From Rubrivivax sp. (GTDB lineage Bacteria > Pseudomonadota > Gammaproteobacteria > Burkholderiales > Burkholderiaceae_C), in the NCBI GenBank assembly GCA_027491255.1, contig JAIXWM010000130.1, positions 1 to 51,629 on the forward strand: a DNA stretch of 51,629 bases. The letters are read 5' to 3'. The notes under the pieces are model-generated. The model worked only from the letters and a program-made list of their open reading frames with translations, was not told where the DNA came from and ran no database searches. Shown one piece after another: positions 1 to 8,685 of the stretch (positions are counted from its first letter, which is position 1; every line of letters starts with the position of its first letter). The position numbers and the translations under genes were made by a program.

Positions 1-111
1 AGGCGTATAATATTATGGCACTACATTATGGATCTGCGAGTGGGGTTCAATCCAGACAAGGGCTTACGGCTGGCCAAAGACAGATAAGGGGGAAAAGTTG
101 ACAAAGTCGGG

Positions 112-825
112 CTAGCCGCGGGCCCCGAACACCGCCGTGCCCACGCGCACGATCGTCGAACCCTCGGCGATGGCGGCCTCGAGGTCGTCGCTCATGCCCA
201 TCGACAGCGTGTCCAGCGCAAGACCCTGGGCGTTCAGCGCCTCGAGCAGTTCACGCAGCGCCCGGTGCGCCGCCCGCTGGGCCTCGAAGCCCTGCGCCGG
301 CGCGGGGATCGACATCAGCCCGCGCAGATGCAGCCGCGGCAGCGCGGCCACGGCGCGCGCCACCTCGGGCACATCGGCAGGAGCCAGGCCGCTCTTGCTT
401 TCCTCGCCGCTGACATTGACCTGCAGGCACAGCTGCAGCGGCGGCAGCGTCGGCGGGCGCTGCTGCGAAAGGCGCTGCGCAATCTTCAGCCGGTCCACCG
501 AGTGCACCCAGTCGAAGGCCTCGGCCACCGCCCGGGTCTTGTTGCTCTGCAACGGGCCGATCAGATGCCATTCCAGCTGCGCACGCAGGTCCGTCAGCGC
601 GGCGATCTTGTCCAGCGCCTCCTGCACGTAGTTTTCGCCGAAGGCACGGTGTCCGGCGCCAAAGGCCGCACGCACCGCGTCCGCGGGCTGCGTCTTGCTC
701 ACCGCCAGCAGGCGCACGCTGTCGCCAGCGCGCCCCCACTGCATGCAGGCGGCGGCGATGCGGCCGTGCACCTGCGCGAGCCGGCCGGGCAGTTCGCGCG
801 CAGGAGGGTATTGCAGGCTGGTCAT
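112..825 (-). CDS. yggS: YggS/PLPBP family PLP-binding protein
   Basis: This is a pyridoxal-5'-phosphate homeostasis protein, a cytosolic single-domain alanine-racemase-like barrel without known enzymatic activity. The 237-residue length is typical. The PLP-binding lysine is K44 in LLAVSKTQP. Family signatures follow in order: FGENYVQEAL, HLIGPLQSNK, GLMSIPAP and MGMSDDLEAAI, with the C-terminal VRVGTAVFG phosphate-binding stretch. It is divergent from pilT with about 60 bp between the two starts, an arrangement known from many Burkholderiales and Pseudomonas genomes. The family assignment is certain. The start could lie slightly downstream because the first 15 residues are not conserved. Confidence 0.96.
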   Translation of the reverse strand: MTSLQYPPARELPGRLAQVHGRIAAACMQWGRAGDSVRLLAVSKTQPADAVRAAFGAGHRAFGENYVQEALDKIAALTDLRAQLEWHLIGPLQSNKTRAVAEAFDWVHSVDRLKIAQRLSQQRPPTLPPLQLCLQVNVSGEESKSGLAPADVPEVARAVAALPRLHLRGLMSIPAPAQGFEAQRAAHRALRELLEALNAQGLALDTLSMGMSDDLEAAIAEGSTIVRVGTAVFGARG

Positions 826-884
826 AATCCGCGAGCTTAGCGCCGTGCAGCCGAGCGCGCCTGCGTGTTCGCGCCAGTCACCTG

Positions 885-1928
885 ATGGACATCACCCAGC
901 TCCTCGCCTTCGCGGTCAAGAACCGGGCTTCAGACCTGCACCTGTCGGCGGGCATGCCACCGATGATCCGCGTCCACGGCGACGTGCGGCGGCTGAACGT
1001 CGAGCCGCTGGCGCACGAGCGCGTGCAGGCGATGGTGCGCGACGTCATGAACGACGTCCAGCGCGCGCACTTCGATGACACGCTGGAGTGCGACTTCAGC
1101 TTCGAGGTGCCGGGCCTGTCGCGCTTTCGCGTCAACGCCTTCCACCAGCAGCGCGGCGCGGGCGCCGCCTTCCGCGCGATCCCGAGCAAGGTGCTGACGC
1201 TCGAGCAGCTCGGCGCCCCGGCGCTGTTCGCCGAGCTCGCGCTGCGCCCGCGCGGTCTGGTGCTCGTCACCGGGCCCACGGGCTCGGGCAAGAGCACGAC
1301 GCTGGCGGCCATGGTCAACCACCGCAACGAGAACGACCACGGCCACATCCTGACGATCGAGGACCCGATCGAGTTCGTGCACGAGAGCAAGCGCTGCCTC
1401 GTCAACCAGCGCGAGGTCGGGCCGCACACGCGCAGCTTCGCCAACGCGCTGCGTGCCGCGCTGCGAGAAGACCCCGATGTCGTCCTCGTGGGCGAGATGC
1501 GCGATCTCGAGACCATCCGCCTGGCCATCACCGCGGCCGAGACCGGCCATCTGGTCTTCGGCACGCTGCACACGGGCTCGGCGGCCAAGACCATCGACCG
1601 CATCGTCGACGTCTTCCCAGGAACCGAGAAGGAGATGGTCCGCACCATGATCTCGGAGAGCCTGGTGGCGGTGATCTCGCAGTCGCTGTGCCGGCGCGCC
1701 GACGGCTCGGGGCGCGTGGCCGCCTACGAGATCATGGTCGGCTCGCCGGCGATCCGCAACCTGATCCGGGAGAACAAGGTCGCCCAGATGTACTCGGCCA
1801 TCCAGACCGGGCAGGCCTTCGGCATGCAGACCCTGGACCAGCACCTGGCCGACCTGGTGCGGCGTCAGGTCATCGCGCCCGTGGAGGCGCGAAGCCAGGC
1901 GCGCACGCCCGAGAACTTCCCGGGATGA
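885..1928 (+). CDS. pilT: Type IV pilus retraction ATPase PilT
   Basis: This is a hexameric ATPase that depolymerises type IV pili at the inner-membrane base, driving twitching motility. The 347-residue protein shows the PilT order: N-terminal PAS-like domain (1-100), Walker A GPTGSGKST (130-138), Asp box TIEDPIEF (about 157-164), Walker B LVGEMRD with catalytic E204, and His box GTLHT (226-230). The C-terminal AIRNLIRE motif is diagnostic for PilT rather than PilU or PilB. It starts divergently from yggS. The next plus-strand gene is a dehydrogenase and not pilU, the usual partner. The C-terminal tail after about residue 325 is not conserved-looking. Confidence 0.96.
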   Translation: MDITQLLAFAVKNRASDLHLSAGMPPMIRVHGDVRRLNVEPLAHERVQAMVRDVMNDVQRAHFDDTLECDFSFEVPGLSRFRVNAFHQQRGAGAAFRAIPSKVLTLEQLGAPALFAELALRPRGLVLVTGPTGSGKSTTLAAMVNHRNENDHGHILTIEDPIEFVHESKRCLVNQREVGPHTRSFANALRAALREDPDVVLVGEMRDLETIRLAITAAETGHLVFGTLHTGSAAKTIDRIVDVFPGTEKEMVRTMISESLVAVISQSLCRRADGSGRVAAYEIMVGSPAIRNLIRENKVAQMYSAIQTGQAFGMQTLDQHLADLVRRQVIAPVEARSQARTPENFPG

Positions 1929-2077
1929 TCAGCACCCTTATCGCCCGGCCTGGCGCTCCCCGGCACCATCCCCTGGGCGCCCTCTCTGCGCGCCGCCCAT
2001 GGACACCCTCGCCACCCTGCGCCATTGCCACGCCGTGACAAGACCGCGCACCGAACCCTGAAAGACCTGTCGCCACC

Positions 2078-2971
2078 ATGACCACCCGCACCTACGATCC
2101 CGTCCCGCCCCGCAACGTGGCCTTCCTCGGCCTCGGCGTCATGGGCCATCCGATGGCTGGCCACCTTGCGCGCGCCGGCCACCATGTCACGGTGTACAAC
2201 CGCACCGCTTCCAAGGCGGCGGCGTGGGTGGCCGAGTTCGGGGGCGCAAGCGCCCCCACGCCGGCGCAGGCCGCCGCAGGCGCCGACTTCGTCTTCGCCT
2301 GCGTCGGCAACGACGACGACCTGCGGGCCGTGACCACCGGCGCTGACGGCGCCTTTGCCGGCATGAAGGCCGGCGCGGTCTTCGTCGACCACACCACCGC
2401 CTCGGCCGAGGTCGCGCGCGAGTTGCACGGCGCCGCGCGCGGGCGCGGCCTGCACTTCGTCGACGCGCCGGTCTCGGGTGGGCAGTCGGGCGCCGTCAAC
2501 GGCGTGCTGACGGTCATGTGCGGCGGCGACGCCGCGCCTTTCGACGCGATGAAACCCGTGGCCATGGCCTACGCGCGCGCCATCACCCGCGTCGGCGACA
2601 CCGGCGCCGGGCAACTGGCCAAGATGGTCAACCAGGTCGCGATCGCGGGGCTCGTGCAGGGCCTGTCCGAGGCCATCGCCTTCGGCCAGCGCGCCGGGCT
2701 GGACATGAAGCTCGTGCTCGACGTCATCGGCAAGGGCGCGGCGCAGAGCTGGCAGATGGACAACCGGGGCAAGACCATGGTCGACCGCCAGTTCGACTTC
2801 GGCTTCGCCGTCGACTGGATGCGCAAGGACCTCGGCCTCGTGCTCGACGAGGCCCGCCGCAACGGCGCACGCGTGCCGGTGGCGGCCCTGGTGGACCAGT
2901 TCTACGCCGACGTGCAGGCGGCCGGCGGCCAGCGCTGGGACACGTCGAGCCTGATCACGCGGCTGGGCTGA
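2078..2971 (+). CDS. NAD(P)-dependent beta-hydroxyacid dehydrogenase (3-hydroxyisobutyrate dehydrogenase family)
   Basis: This cytosolic enzyme oxidises a beta-hydroxy acid (3-hydroxyisobutyrate, tartronate semialdehyde or similar) with NAD(P). The 297 residues are full length for the family. The N-terminal Rossmann signature is FLGLGVMGHPMAGHLARAG (16-34). The substrate-binding stretch DAPVSGG is at 129-135. The catalytic lysine is K182 in GQLAKMVNQ. The C-terminal helical dimerisation domain contains GKGAAQSW. It lies about 150 bp after pilT and 121 bp before the amidase on the same strand, so it may be cotranscribed with the amidase. Only a weak ribosome-binding site precedes the ATG. The exact substrate cannot be read from sequence. 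Confidence 0.93.
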   Translation: MTTRTYDPVPPRNVAFLGLGVMGHPMAGHLARAGHHVTVYNRTASKAAAWVAEFGGASAPTPAQAAAGADFVFACVGNDDDLRAVTTGADGAFAGMKAGAVFVDHTTASAEVARELHGAARGRGLHFVDAPVSGGQSGAVNGVLTVMCGGDAAPFDAMKPVAMAYARAITRVGDTGAGQLAKMVNQVAIAGLVQGLSEAIAFGQRAGLDMKLVLDVIGKGAAQSWQMDNRGKTMVDRQFDFGFAVDWMRKDLGLVLDEARRNGARVPVAALVDQFYADVQAAGGQRWDTSSLITRLG

Positions 2972-3092
2972 AGCCAGACCCGGCGATCGAGCGCCTGCCG
3001 GCCGCGACCCCTGGCCAGGGGCGATACAGTCGCCAGCCCATGCCGGGCGGACGGGCCCTGTCCGCCCCTGCCGCTGCGAGGCCCGCCCTGCC

Positions 3093-4412
3093 ATGACCCA
3101 CCCTGAACCCGACACCCGTGAAGCCTGCGTGCAGGCGCTGGCCCAGGCCCACGCCGCCGATCCGCAACGCGCCCGCGAGCACCTGCTCGAGGTGATGCGA
3201 ACGATCCAGGCGCGCGAGCCCGAGCTCGGCGCCTTCGTCTGCCTGGCCGACGTGCAGGCGCTCGCCGCGCAGGCCGCTCGCGCCGCGGGCCCGCTGGCCG
3301 GCATCGCCGTGGGCGTGAAGGACGTCTTCGACACCCTGGACCTGCCCACCCGCTACGGCAGTCCGGCCCTGTACCCGGCGCTGCCCGCCCGCCAGGATGC
3401 GCCCGTGGTGGCTGCGTTGCGCCGCGCCGGGGCGCTGGTGGTGGGCAAGACCACGACCACCGAATTCGCCTACCTGCACCCCACGGCCACGCGCAACCCG
3501 GCGGCAGCCGGGCGCACCCCTGGCGGCTCCTCGGCCGGCTCGGCCGCGGCAGTGGCCGCCGGACTCGTGCCGCTGGCGCTCGGCAGCCAGACCGGGGGCT
3601 CGACCATCCGGCCGGCGTCCTACTGCGGCGTCGTCGGCTACATGCCGACGGCGCTCTGGCTGCCCAAGCATGGCCTGAAATGCTTCTCGTGGTCGCTCGA
3701 CACCGTCGGCCTGTTCGCACGCCGGGTGGCCGACGCCGCCTGGTGCGCACAGGCCCTGAGCGGGCGCTCGCTGGCCGAGGACGCGGACGCCGGCCGCGCC
3801 ATCGCCGTCGGCGTCGTCGGGCACCACCCCTGGGGCGAGCCGGCGCCGGCCGCGCGCCGGGCCGTCGAGGCGGCGGCGGCGGCCCTGCGTGGCTGCGGCA
3901 TCCGCACCCAGCCGGTGGACCTGCCGCCGATCGCCGGCGCGGCCTTCGACGCGCACGCCGACGTGCAGGGCTACGAAGCCGTCACGGCCCTGCGCCACGA
4001 ATGGACGACGGCGCGCGCGCAGCTCTCGCCCACCCTTGGCGAGTACCTCGACGGCGCGGCGTCGATCACCGCCGACGCCTACGAGCGCGCCCAGCATGTG
4101 GCCGCCGCGGCGCGGCGCGAGCTCGACGCCTGGCTCGGCGACTGCGACCTGCTGCTGACGCCCAGCGCCCCTGACGAGGCGCCCGCGGGCTACGACTCCA
4201 CCGGACCGTCCACCTTCAACCGCCTGTGGACGCTGCTGGGCTGGCCCTGCGTGAGCGTGCCCGGACTGCGGGGCGACCACGGCGCCCCGATCGGCGTGCA
4301 GCTGGTCGGGCGCGCGGGCACCGACGCACGCGTGCTGGGGGTGGCGCGGCGCCTGGAGCAGGCCTTGGCGCTGTCGCCGGGTCAGGTGGCGGCGGGCTCG
4401 ACGAAGGGCTGA
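3093..4412 (+). CDS. Amidase-signature family hydrolase
   Basis: This Ser-cisSer-Lys amidase hydrolyses a carboxamide. The family also includes GatA and AtzE-like enzymes. The catalytic triad is visible: K76 in GVKDVFDT, cis-Ser146 in GGSSAGS, and nucleophile S170 in SQTGGSTIR. The 24-residue spacing between the two serines is as in fatty-acid amide hydrolase. At 439 residues it is a standalone amidase. No gatB or gatC is nearby, so a role in tRNA amidation is unlikely. It follows the hydroxyacid dehydrogenase on the same strand and converges with the ThDP enzyme gene 48 bp later. The substrate is unknown. Confidence 0.93.
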   Translation: MTHPEPDTREACVQALAQAHAADPQRAREHLLEVMRTIQAREPELGAFVCLADVQALAAQAARAAGPLAGIAVGVKDVFDTLDLPTRYGSPALYPALPARQDAPVVAALRRAGALVVGKTTTTEFAYLHPTATRNPAAAGRTPGGSSAGSAAAVAAGLVPLALGSQTGGSTIRPASYCGVVGYMPTALWLPKHGLKCFSWSLDTVGLFARRVADAAWCAQALSGRSLAEDADAGRAIAVGVVGHHPWGEPAPAARRAVEAAAAALRGCGIRTQPVDLPPIAGAAFDAHADVQGYEAVTALRHEWTTARAQLSPTLGEYLDGAASITADAYERAQHVAAAARRELDAWLGDCDLLLTPSAPDEAPAGYDSTGPSTFNRLWTLLGWPCVSVPGLRGDHGAPIGVQLVGRAGTDARVLGVARRLEQALALSPGQVAAGSTKG

Positions 4413-4460
4413 CGCCGCCGCGCCCGAAAGGCGCGCGAGGCGAGCGTGAAGGAAAGACTC

Positions 4461-6134
4461 TCAGCCGGCAGGGGCCCAGGGGTCCGGTGACCTCGACAGG
4501 AAGTCCGTGACGACGTCGATGACCGTCAGCTTGTCGGCCCGCAGGGCTTGCCGCAGGGCCGCGGCCAGCTCTGCCGGATCGGTCACGCGGATGCCGTTGG
4601 CGCCGAAGGAGCGCGCGATGGCGGCGAAGTCCGTCGAGCGGAACGCGGCGAGTTCACGCACCTGCGGCAAGGGCATGCCGCGCGCGACCATGTTGCAGGC
4701 GTCCTGGCCGAAGCCGGAGTTGTTGTTGACGACCACCGTCACCGGCAGGTCGTAGCGCAGCGCGGTCTCGATCTCGGACAGGTGGTAGTAGAAGGCGCCG
4801 TCGCCGTTGAAGCAGACCACGGGCCGGTCCGGCGCCGCGCACTTGGCGCCCAGCGCGGCCGGGAACGACCACCCGAGCGAGCCCGCGGCACGCAGGTAGG
4901 TCTGCCCCGCCGACATCTCGACATGCGTGCAGGTCCAGATCGCGGAGTAGCCGGTGTCGGCCACAAGGATGGCGTCGTCCGGCAGCGCGGCGGAGACCTC
5001 GGCGCACAGCCGCTCCACCTTGACGGGCCGGTCGTCGCTGCCGCGCGCGGCGGCCACATCGTCGCGCCATGCCTGCATGGCGCGCGCCGCAGCCTGCGCG
5101 TAGGCCGGCTCGGCGGCCGCATGGCCGGCCAGCCGCTCGGTCATCCCCTGAAGGGCCAGCCGCAGGTCGCCCGCCACGGGAAGGGCATGCGGGTAGTTGC
5201 GCGCGGGCTCGCAGGGGTCGGCGTCGAGCTGCACCAGTTGCTGGTGCGCCGCCGGGATGCGCCAGGCATGCGTGTTCTGGTCGCTCATCTGGGCGCCCAC
5301 GGCCAGCACCAGGTCGGCCTCGTGGAGCAGGCGGTTCGTGACCGGCATGCCGTAGCTGCCCGCCGTCCCGATGGCCAGCGGGTGCCGCGTCGGCAGGGCG
5401 CTGCGGGCGCCGACGGTGGTGGCCACGGGCGCCCCGAGCTGCTCGGCCAGCGCGGTCAGCGCCCCTGCGGCGCCGCTCGCCACGGCATCGGTGCCGACGA
5501 GGACCGCCACCTTGCCGGCGCGCCGGATGGCCTGCGCCGCAGCGTCCAGTTGCTGCGCCGACGGCGCAAGGGCGGTGCGGCCGATGCGCTGCAGCAGGTC
5601 CGCCGGGATCAGGCGGTCGTCAAACGTGCCGGCCTCGAGGTGCTCGCCCATCAGCCCGGCCACGTCCAGGTGCACCGGCCGCGGGGCACCCGCGAGGCAG
5701 GCGCGCCAGGCATTGGCGATCATGCGGGGCAGGTCCTGGGGCCGGCTGACGTAGTGCGAGGCCCGCGTCACGGCCGAGAAGGCCTGGGCGTGGTCGATCT
5801 CCTGGTAGGCATTGCGGTCGGACTCGTGCTGCGGCTTGCGCCCGGTGATCGCCATCACCGGCGAGCGGCCGAGCCAGGCGTCCTGCAGGCCGGCCGCGAG
5901 GTTGGCGGCACCCACGGACTGCGCCCAGCACAGGCCGGGCCGGCCCGAAGCGCGCGCATAGCCGTCGGCCATGTAGGCGGCGGCCTTCTCGGTGTGCGGC
6001 AGGATGGTGCGCACCCCGAGCCGGCGCAGCTCGTTGAGCGTGTCGCGCAGGATCGCCTCGAGGAAGAAGACGTGGCTGATCCCGGCCTGGGCAATCTGCG
6101 CAGCCAGCCAGCTGGAAGCCTTCGTGACGGCCAT
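4461..6134 (-). CDS. Thiamine-diphosphate-dependent enzyme, acetolactate-synthase-like
   Basis: This is a ThDP enzyme of the acetolactate synthase / benzoylformate decarboxylase superfamily. It acts on a 2-oxo acid or makes an acyloin. The 557 residues hold the PYR domain (about 1-165, with activating glutamate E49 in LPHTEKAAAYMADGYAR), the central DHS-like domain (about 190-330) and the PP domain, whose metal/ThDP motif starts GDGAFYYHL and ends in VVNNN. It lacks a partner regulatory subunit, so biosynthetic IlvB is unlikely. Its ATG follows the cupin stop codon directly (TGAATG), showing tight translational linkage in the operon Bug receptor-TauD-cupin-ThDP enzyme. The actual substrate is unknown. 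Confidence 0.9.
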   Translation of the reverse strand: MAVTKASSWLAAQIAQAGISHVFFLEAILRDTLNELRRLGVRTILPHTEKAAAYMADGYARASGRPGLCWAQSVGAANLAAGLQDAWLGRSPVMAITGRKPQHESDRNAYQEIDHAQAFSAVTRASHYVSRPQDLPRMIANAWRACLAGAPRPVHLDVAGLMGEHLEAGTFDDRLIPADLLQRIGRTALAPSAQQLDAAAQAIRRAGKVAVLVGTDAVASGAAGALTALAEQLGAPVATTVGARSALPTRHPLAIGTAGSYGMPVTNRLLHEADLVLAVGAQMSDQNTHAWRIPAAHQQLVQLDADPCEPARNYPHALPVAGDLRLALQGMTERLAGHAAAEPAYAQAAARAMQAWRDDVAAARGSDDRPVKVERLCAEVSAALPDDAILVADTGYSAIWTCTHVEMSAGQTYLRAAGSLGWSFPAALGAKCAAPDRPVVCFNGDGAFYYHLSEIETALRYDLPVTVVVNNNSGFGQDACNMVARGMPLPQVRELAAFRSTDFAAIARSFGANGIRVTDPAELAAALRQALRADKLTVIDVVTDFLSRSPDPWAPAG

Positions 6135-6620
6135 TCAGATCCACTCGACGCGCGGCTCATTGCCCGGCTGGATGGACTGCAGCAGCCCCTCCTCCTTGCC
6201 CGGCTCGGCCTGCACGCACTCGAAACGCCGCGGCACGTAGGGCGGCACGGAGCAGACGTCGTACTTGTCCAGCAGCACCGAGTGCTCGGCGTGCAGGCCC
6301 CAGATGACCTTCCACTGGCCCTCCAGGCAGACGAAGGTCTCGTTCGTGTCGTGGTTGTGCAGCACCGGCCCGTTGCCCGGCACGGCCTTGATGTACGACA
6401 TCTGGAAGCCTTCCTTGATCGGGATGGCAGACCAGGGGTCGTTGGAGCCTTCGGCGAGCAGGCCGGTGCCGACGACGAGGTAGTTCTTGCGGGCATTGCC
6501 CGGGAGCTGGCTGTCGTGGTAGCGGTTGGGCGGGTACTTCAGCGCCTGGAAGCGCGCGACCCGCTTGTCCATCTGCTGCGGTGTGTAGTCGACGATGGGC
6601 ATGCTGTACTGCTTGGTCAT
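6135..6620 (-). CDS. Cupin-domain protein
   Basis: This is a small single-domain cupin of 161 residues. The first cupin motif is seen as VLHNHDTNETFVCLEGQWKV, giving two histidines and a glutamate as metal ligands. The second motif around SVPPYVPRRFECVQ lacks an obvious histidine, so the metal site may be incomplete or arranged differently. It may be an isomerase, dioxygenase or binding protein. It is third in the minus-strand operon, downstream of the TauD-like oxygenase, and its stop abuts the ThDP-enzyme start. It is most likely an auxiliary enzyme of the same degradative route. Function beyond the fold is not assigned. Confidence 0.85.
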   Translation of the reverse strand: MTKQYSMPIVDYTPQQMDKRVARFQALKYPPNRYHDSQLPGNARKNYLVVGTGLLAEGSNDPWSAIPIKEGFQMSYIKAVPGNGPVLHNHDTNETFVCLEGQWKVIWGLHAEHSVLLDKYDVCSVPPYVPRRFECVQAEPGKEEGLLQSIQPGNEPRVEWI

Positions 6621-6654
6621 GCGGCCGGGTCCTTGCTGCGATTGCGTGGGGTTG

Positions 6655-7593
6655 TCAGGCGGCCGCGAAGGCCTGCCGGGTGAATGCGGGGTCGAAGATC
6701 CGGTCGGCCATGACCTGGCAGCGGATCATCAGCCGGTGCTCGTCGGGCCGGTAGTCCGCGACCGCGTTGTGCCAGGTGCCGATGTGGTCCCACAGCAGCA
6801 GGTCGCCGACCGACCACCGGTGCACATGACGGTACCTCGGCTGCAGGATGTGGTCGAACAGCTGCTGCAGCAGGCGGTCGCTGTCGGCGGCGGGCATGGG
6901 CTCGATGCGCTCGGTGAAGCCGGGATTGACGTACAGCACCTTGCGCCCGGAGATGGGGTGCGTCAGCAGCACCGGGTGGCGCGACGCCGGATGCCGGGCC
7001 CGCTGCTGCGGGGTCATCGGCGGCCGCGGGCTGCCCTTCTCGCGCCGCATGTGCTCCCAGAACTTGTTGATGTCGTGGACGGCGGTCAGGCCCTCCAGGC
7101 GCGCGAGCAGATCCGCCGGGAGGTCGGCGCAGGCGGCCTGCGTATTGGCGAACTCGGTGGCACCGAGCACGACCCCATCACGCACCGGGACCTGCTGCGC
7201 CACCAGCACGTTGACGAAGCCCAACACCTCGTTGTAGGACATGTCGGTGTGCCAGTCCTGACCGGCGTCGGGGATGCCGATGTGGCGGCCGTTCTCCAGG
7301 ATGTTGGACAGCACGGAGACGTCCGGCACCCCGGGCATCTGGCCGATGGGCGTGACCTGCAGCGTGCCGAAGCGCATCGAGAAGCTGCGCAGTGCCTGCG
7401 GGCCGATCGGCTGGCCCGGAAAGCACAGCACGCCGTGCTCGCCGAGGGCCCGCAGCACCACGGCAAAGGCGCTGTCGGTCAGCGGCTGCGACAGATCGAT
7501 GCCGGTGACGCGCGCGCCCAGCGTGCCGCCTTCGGGCAGCACCTGGATCGGGGCGGTCGCGGCCGGCTGCGGCGAGGGTGGCGGGGTCCTCAT
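6655..7593 (-). CDS. TauD/TfdA family Fe(II)/2-oxoglutarate dioxygenase
   Basis: This non-heme iron oxygenase couples 2-oxoglutarate decarboxylation to substrate hydroxylation. The known members include taurine, 2,4-D and sulfonate dioxygenases. The 312 residues are typical. The HxD pair is WHTDMSYNE, and the distal histidine lies in LLLWDHIGTWHNAVADYR, followed by the 2-oxoglutarate-binding arginine in HRLMIRCQV. The start ATG overlaps the stop of the upstream Bug receptor by 4 bp (ATGA), so the two are translationally coupled. No sulfonate ABC transporter is adjacent. The Bug receptor suggests that the substrate or a precursor is an organic acid. Confidence 0.93.
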   Translation of the reverse strand: MRTPPPSPQPAATAPIQVLPEGGTLGARVTGIDLSQPLTDSAFAVVLRALGEHGVLCFPGQPIGPQALRSFSMRFGTLQVTPIGQMPGVPDVSVLSNILENGRHIGIPDAGQDWHTDMSYNEVLGFVNVLVAQQVPVRDGVVLGATEFANTQAACADLPADLLARLEGLTAVHDINKFWEHMRREKGSPRPPMTPQQRARHPASRHPVLLTHPISGRKVLYVNPGFTERIEPMPAADSDRLLQQLFDHILQPRYRHVHRWSVGDLLLWDHIGTWHNAVADYRPDEHRLMIRCQVMADRIFDPAFTRQAFAAA

Positions 7594-8567
7594 TCCGGCT
7601 TGATGTTCAGTTCCGTGAGCAGGCGCCCGAACTGCTCGTGGTTGCGCCGGATCTGGGCGCCCAGCTCCTCGGGGGTCGTGGCCGAGACCACCAGGCCCGC
7701 GGGCATGCGCGAGGCGAACTCCGGGGCGGCCAGGATGGCCTGCAGGTCCTTCGAGATCTTGTCCACCAGCGCCGCGGGCATGCCCTTGGGTCCGAGCAGG
7801 CCCAGCCAGACCGGGGAGACCCCCGAGTTCGGCGCGATCTCCGCGACGGTGGGCACGTCGGGGTAGGCCGGATGACGGCTCGGGCCGGTGTAGGCGAGCG
7901 CACGCAGGGCACCGGTCTGCACGTGCGCCAGCGTGACGCTGAGCGGGTCGATGGTGAGGTGGATGCGGCCTGCCAGCAGGTCGGTCATGCCCTCGGCGCT
8001 GCCCTTGTAGACCGCGCCCTGGGTGGGGAAGTCCAGCGCCCGGCTCAGCAGCTCCATGTTCAGGTGCGACAGGGTGCCGATGCCGGGGTTGAGATAGAAC
8101 AGCGGCTCGGTGCGGCGGCTGCGCGCGTAGCTGACGAGCTCCTGCACGTTGCGCACCGGCAAGCTGCTGTTGACCGCGAGGAAGGCATAGGGCACCGCCA
8201 CCATGCCCAGCGGCGTGAAGTCACGGATCGGGTCATAGGGAACCCCGCCCTTGGTCAGCCGGGGCGTGACGGCCAGCGCTGACATGGCCAGCATCGTCAG
8301 GCTGTAGCCATCGGGCGCGGCACGGGCTCCCGCCGCCGCGCCGATGGCGCCCCCGGCCCCGGCCATGTTGACCACGACGACGCTCTGGCCCCAGCGCTGC
8401 GACAGGCTGCGCGCGAGCTCGCGGCCCACCACGTCGGTCACATTGCCTGCACCGTAGGGGACGATCATCCTCACGGGCTTGCTGGGAAAGGCCTCCTGGC
8501 CCGACGCGGCCGCGGCCAGGGTGATCGCGAACAGGCCCGCAAGCAGGCGCTTCCACTTCGTGCTCAT
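7590..8567 (-). CDS. Bug-family TTT periplasmic substrate-binding receptor
   Basis: This is a periplasmic TctC/Bug-type receptor that binds a carboxylate ligand with high affinity. The 325-residue form starts at ATG 8567, preceded by GGAGA, with a Sec-type signal peptide of about 23 residues ending ASGQEAFPSKP. The family core is visible: PVRMIVPYGAGNVTDVVGR, GGAIGAAAGA, APDGYSL and VPYDPIRDFTPLG. A longer reading frame extends upstream but is not signal-peptide-like. It is the first gene of the minus-strand operon, divergent from the LysR regulator. No TctAB permease accompanies it here, so it may work with the TctAB at 17.4-19.4 kb or act as an orphan receptor. Confidence 0.94.
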   Translation of the reverse strand: MSTKWKRLLAGLFAITLAAAASGQEAFPSKPVRMIVPYGAGNVTDVVGRELARSLSQRWGQSVVVVNMAGAGGAIGAAAGARAAPDGYSLTMLAMSALAVTPRLTKGGVPYDPIRDFTPLGMVAVPYAFLAVNSSLPVRNVQELVSYARSRRTEPLFYLNPGIGTLSHLNMELLSRALDFPTQGAVYKGSAEGMTDLLAGRIHLTIDPLSVTLAHVQTGALRALAYTGPSRHPAYPDVPTVAEIAPNSGVSPVWLGLLGPKGMPAALVDKISKDLQAILAAPEFASRMPAGLVVSATTPEELGAQIRRNHEQFGRLLTELNIKPE

Positions 8568-8581
8568 GGTGTCTCCTCGTT

Positions 8582-8599
8582 GCTGTCGGACACGACAGC
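8582..8599. promoter_or_regulatory. Inverted repeat in LysR/Bug divergent promoter
   Basis: This perfect 7-bp inverted repeat, GCTGTCG-GACA-CGACAGC, sits in the 118-bp gap between the divergent Bug-receptor and LysR genes. Its position fits an operator for the adjacent LysR regulator. The spacing does not match the textbook T-N11-A box, so assignment to that regulator is inference. Confidence 0.45.
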
Positions 8600-8685
8600 T
8601 CAGTATGCGCACGGGCAACCGGCCTGCGCCATGGGCCGGGCCACATGCCGACATCGCCGCGAGCGATGCCCGTAAGATCCTGCGG

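Noticed and set aside
1..87. Open frame running in from the left edge to a TAA at 85-87
   Set aside because: It is only 28 codons with unusual AT-rich codon use and no recognisable protein end. It could be the tail of a gene, but it cannot be supported.
98..103. TTGACA hexamer near the left edge
   Set aside because: No -10 element lies at a suitable distance, and it sits just downstream of the yggS stop on the opposite strand.
4548..6683. 711-codon open frame on the plus strand
   Set aside because: It is antisense to the ThDP enzyme and cupin genes, which have full motif sets.
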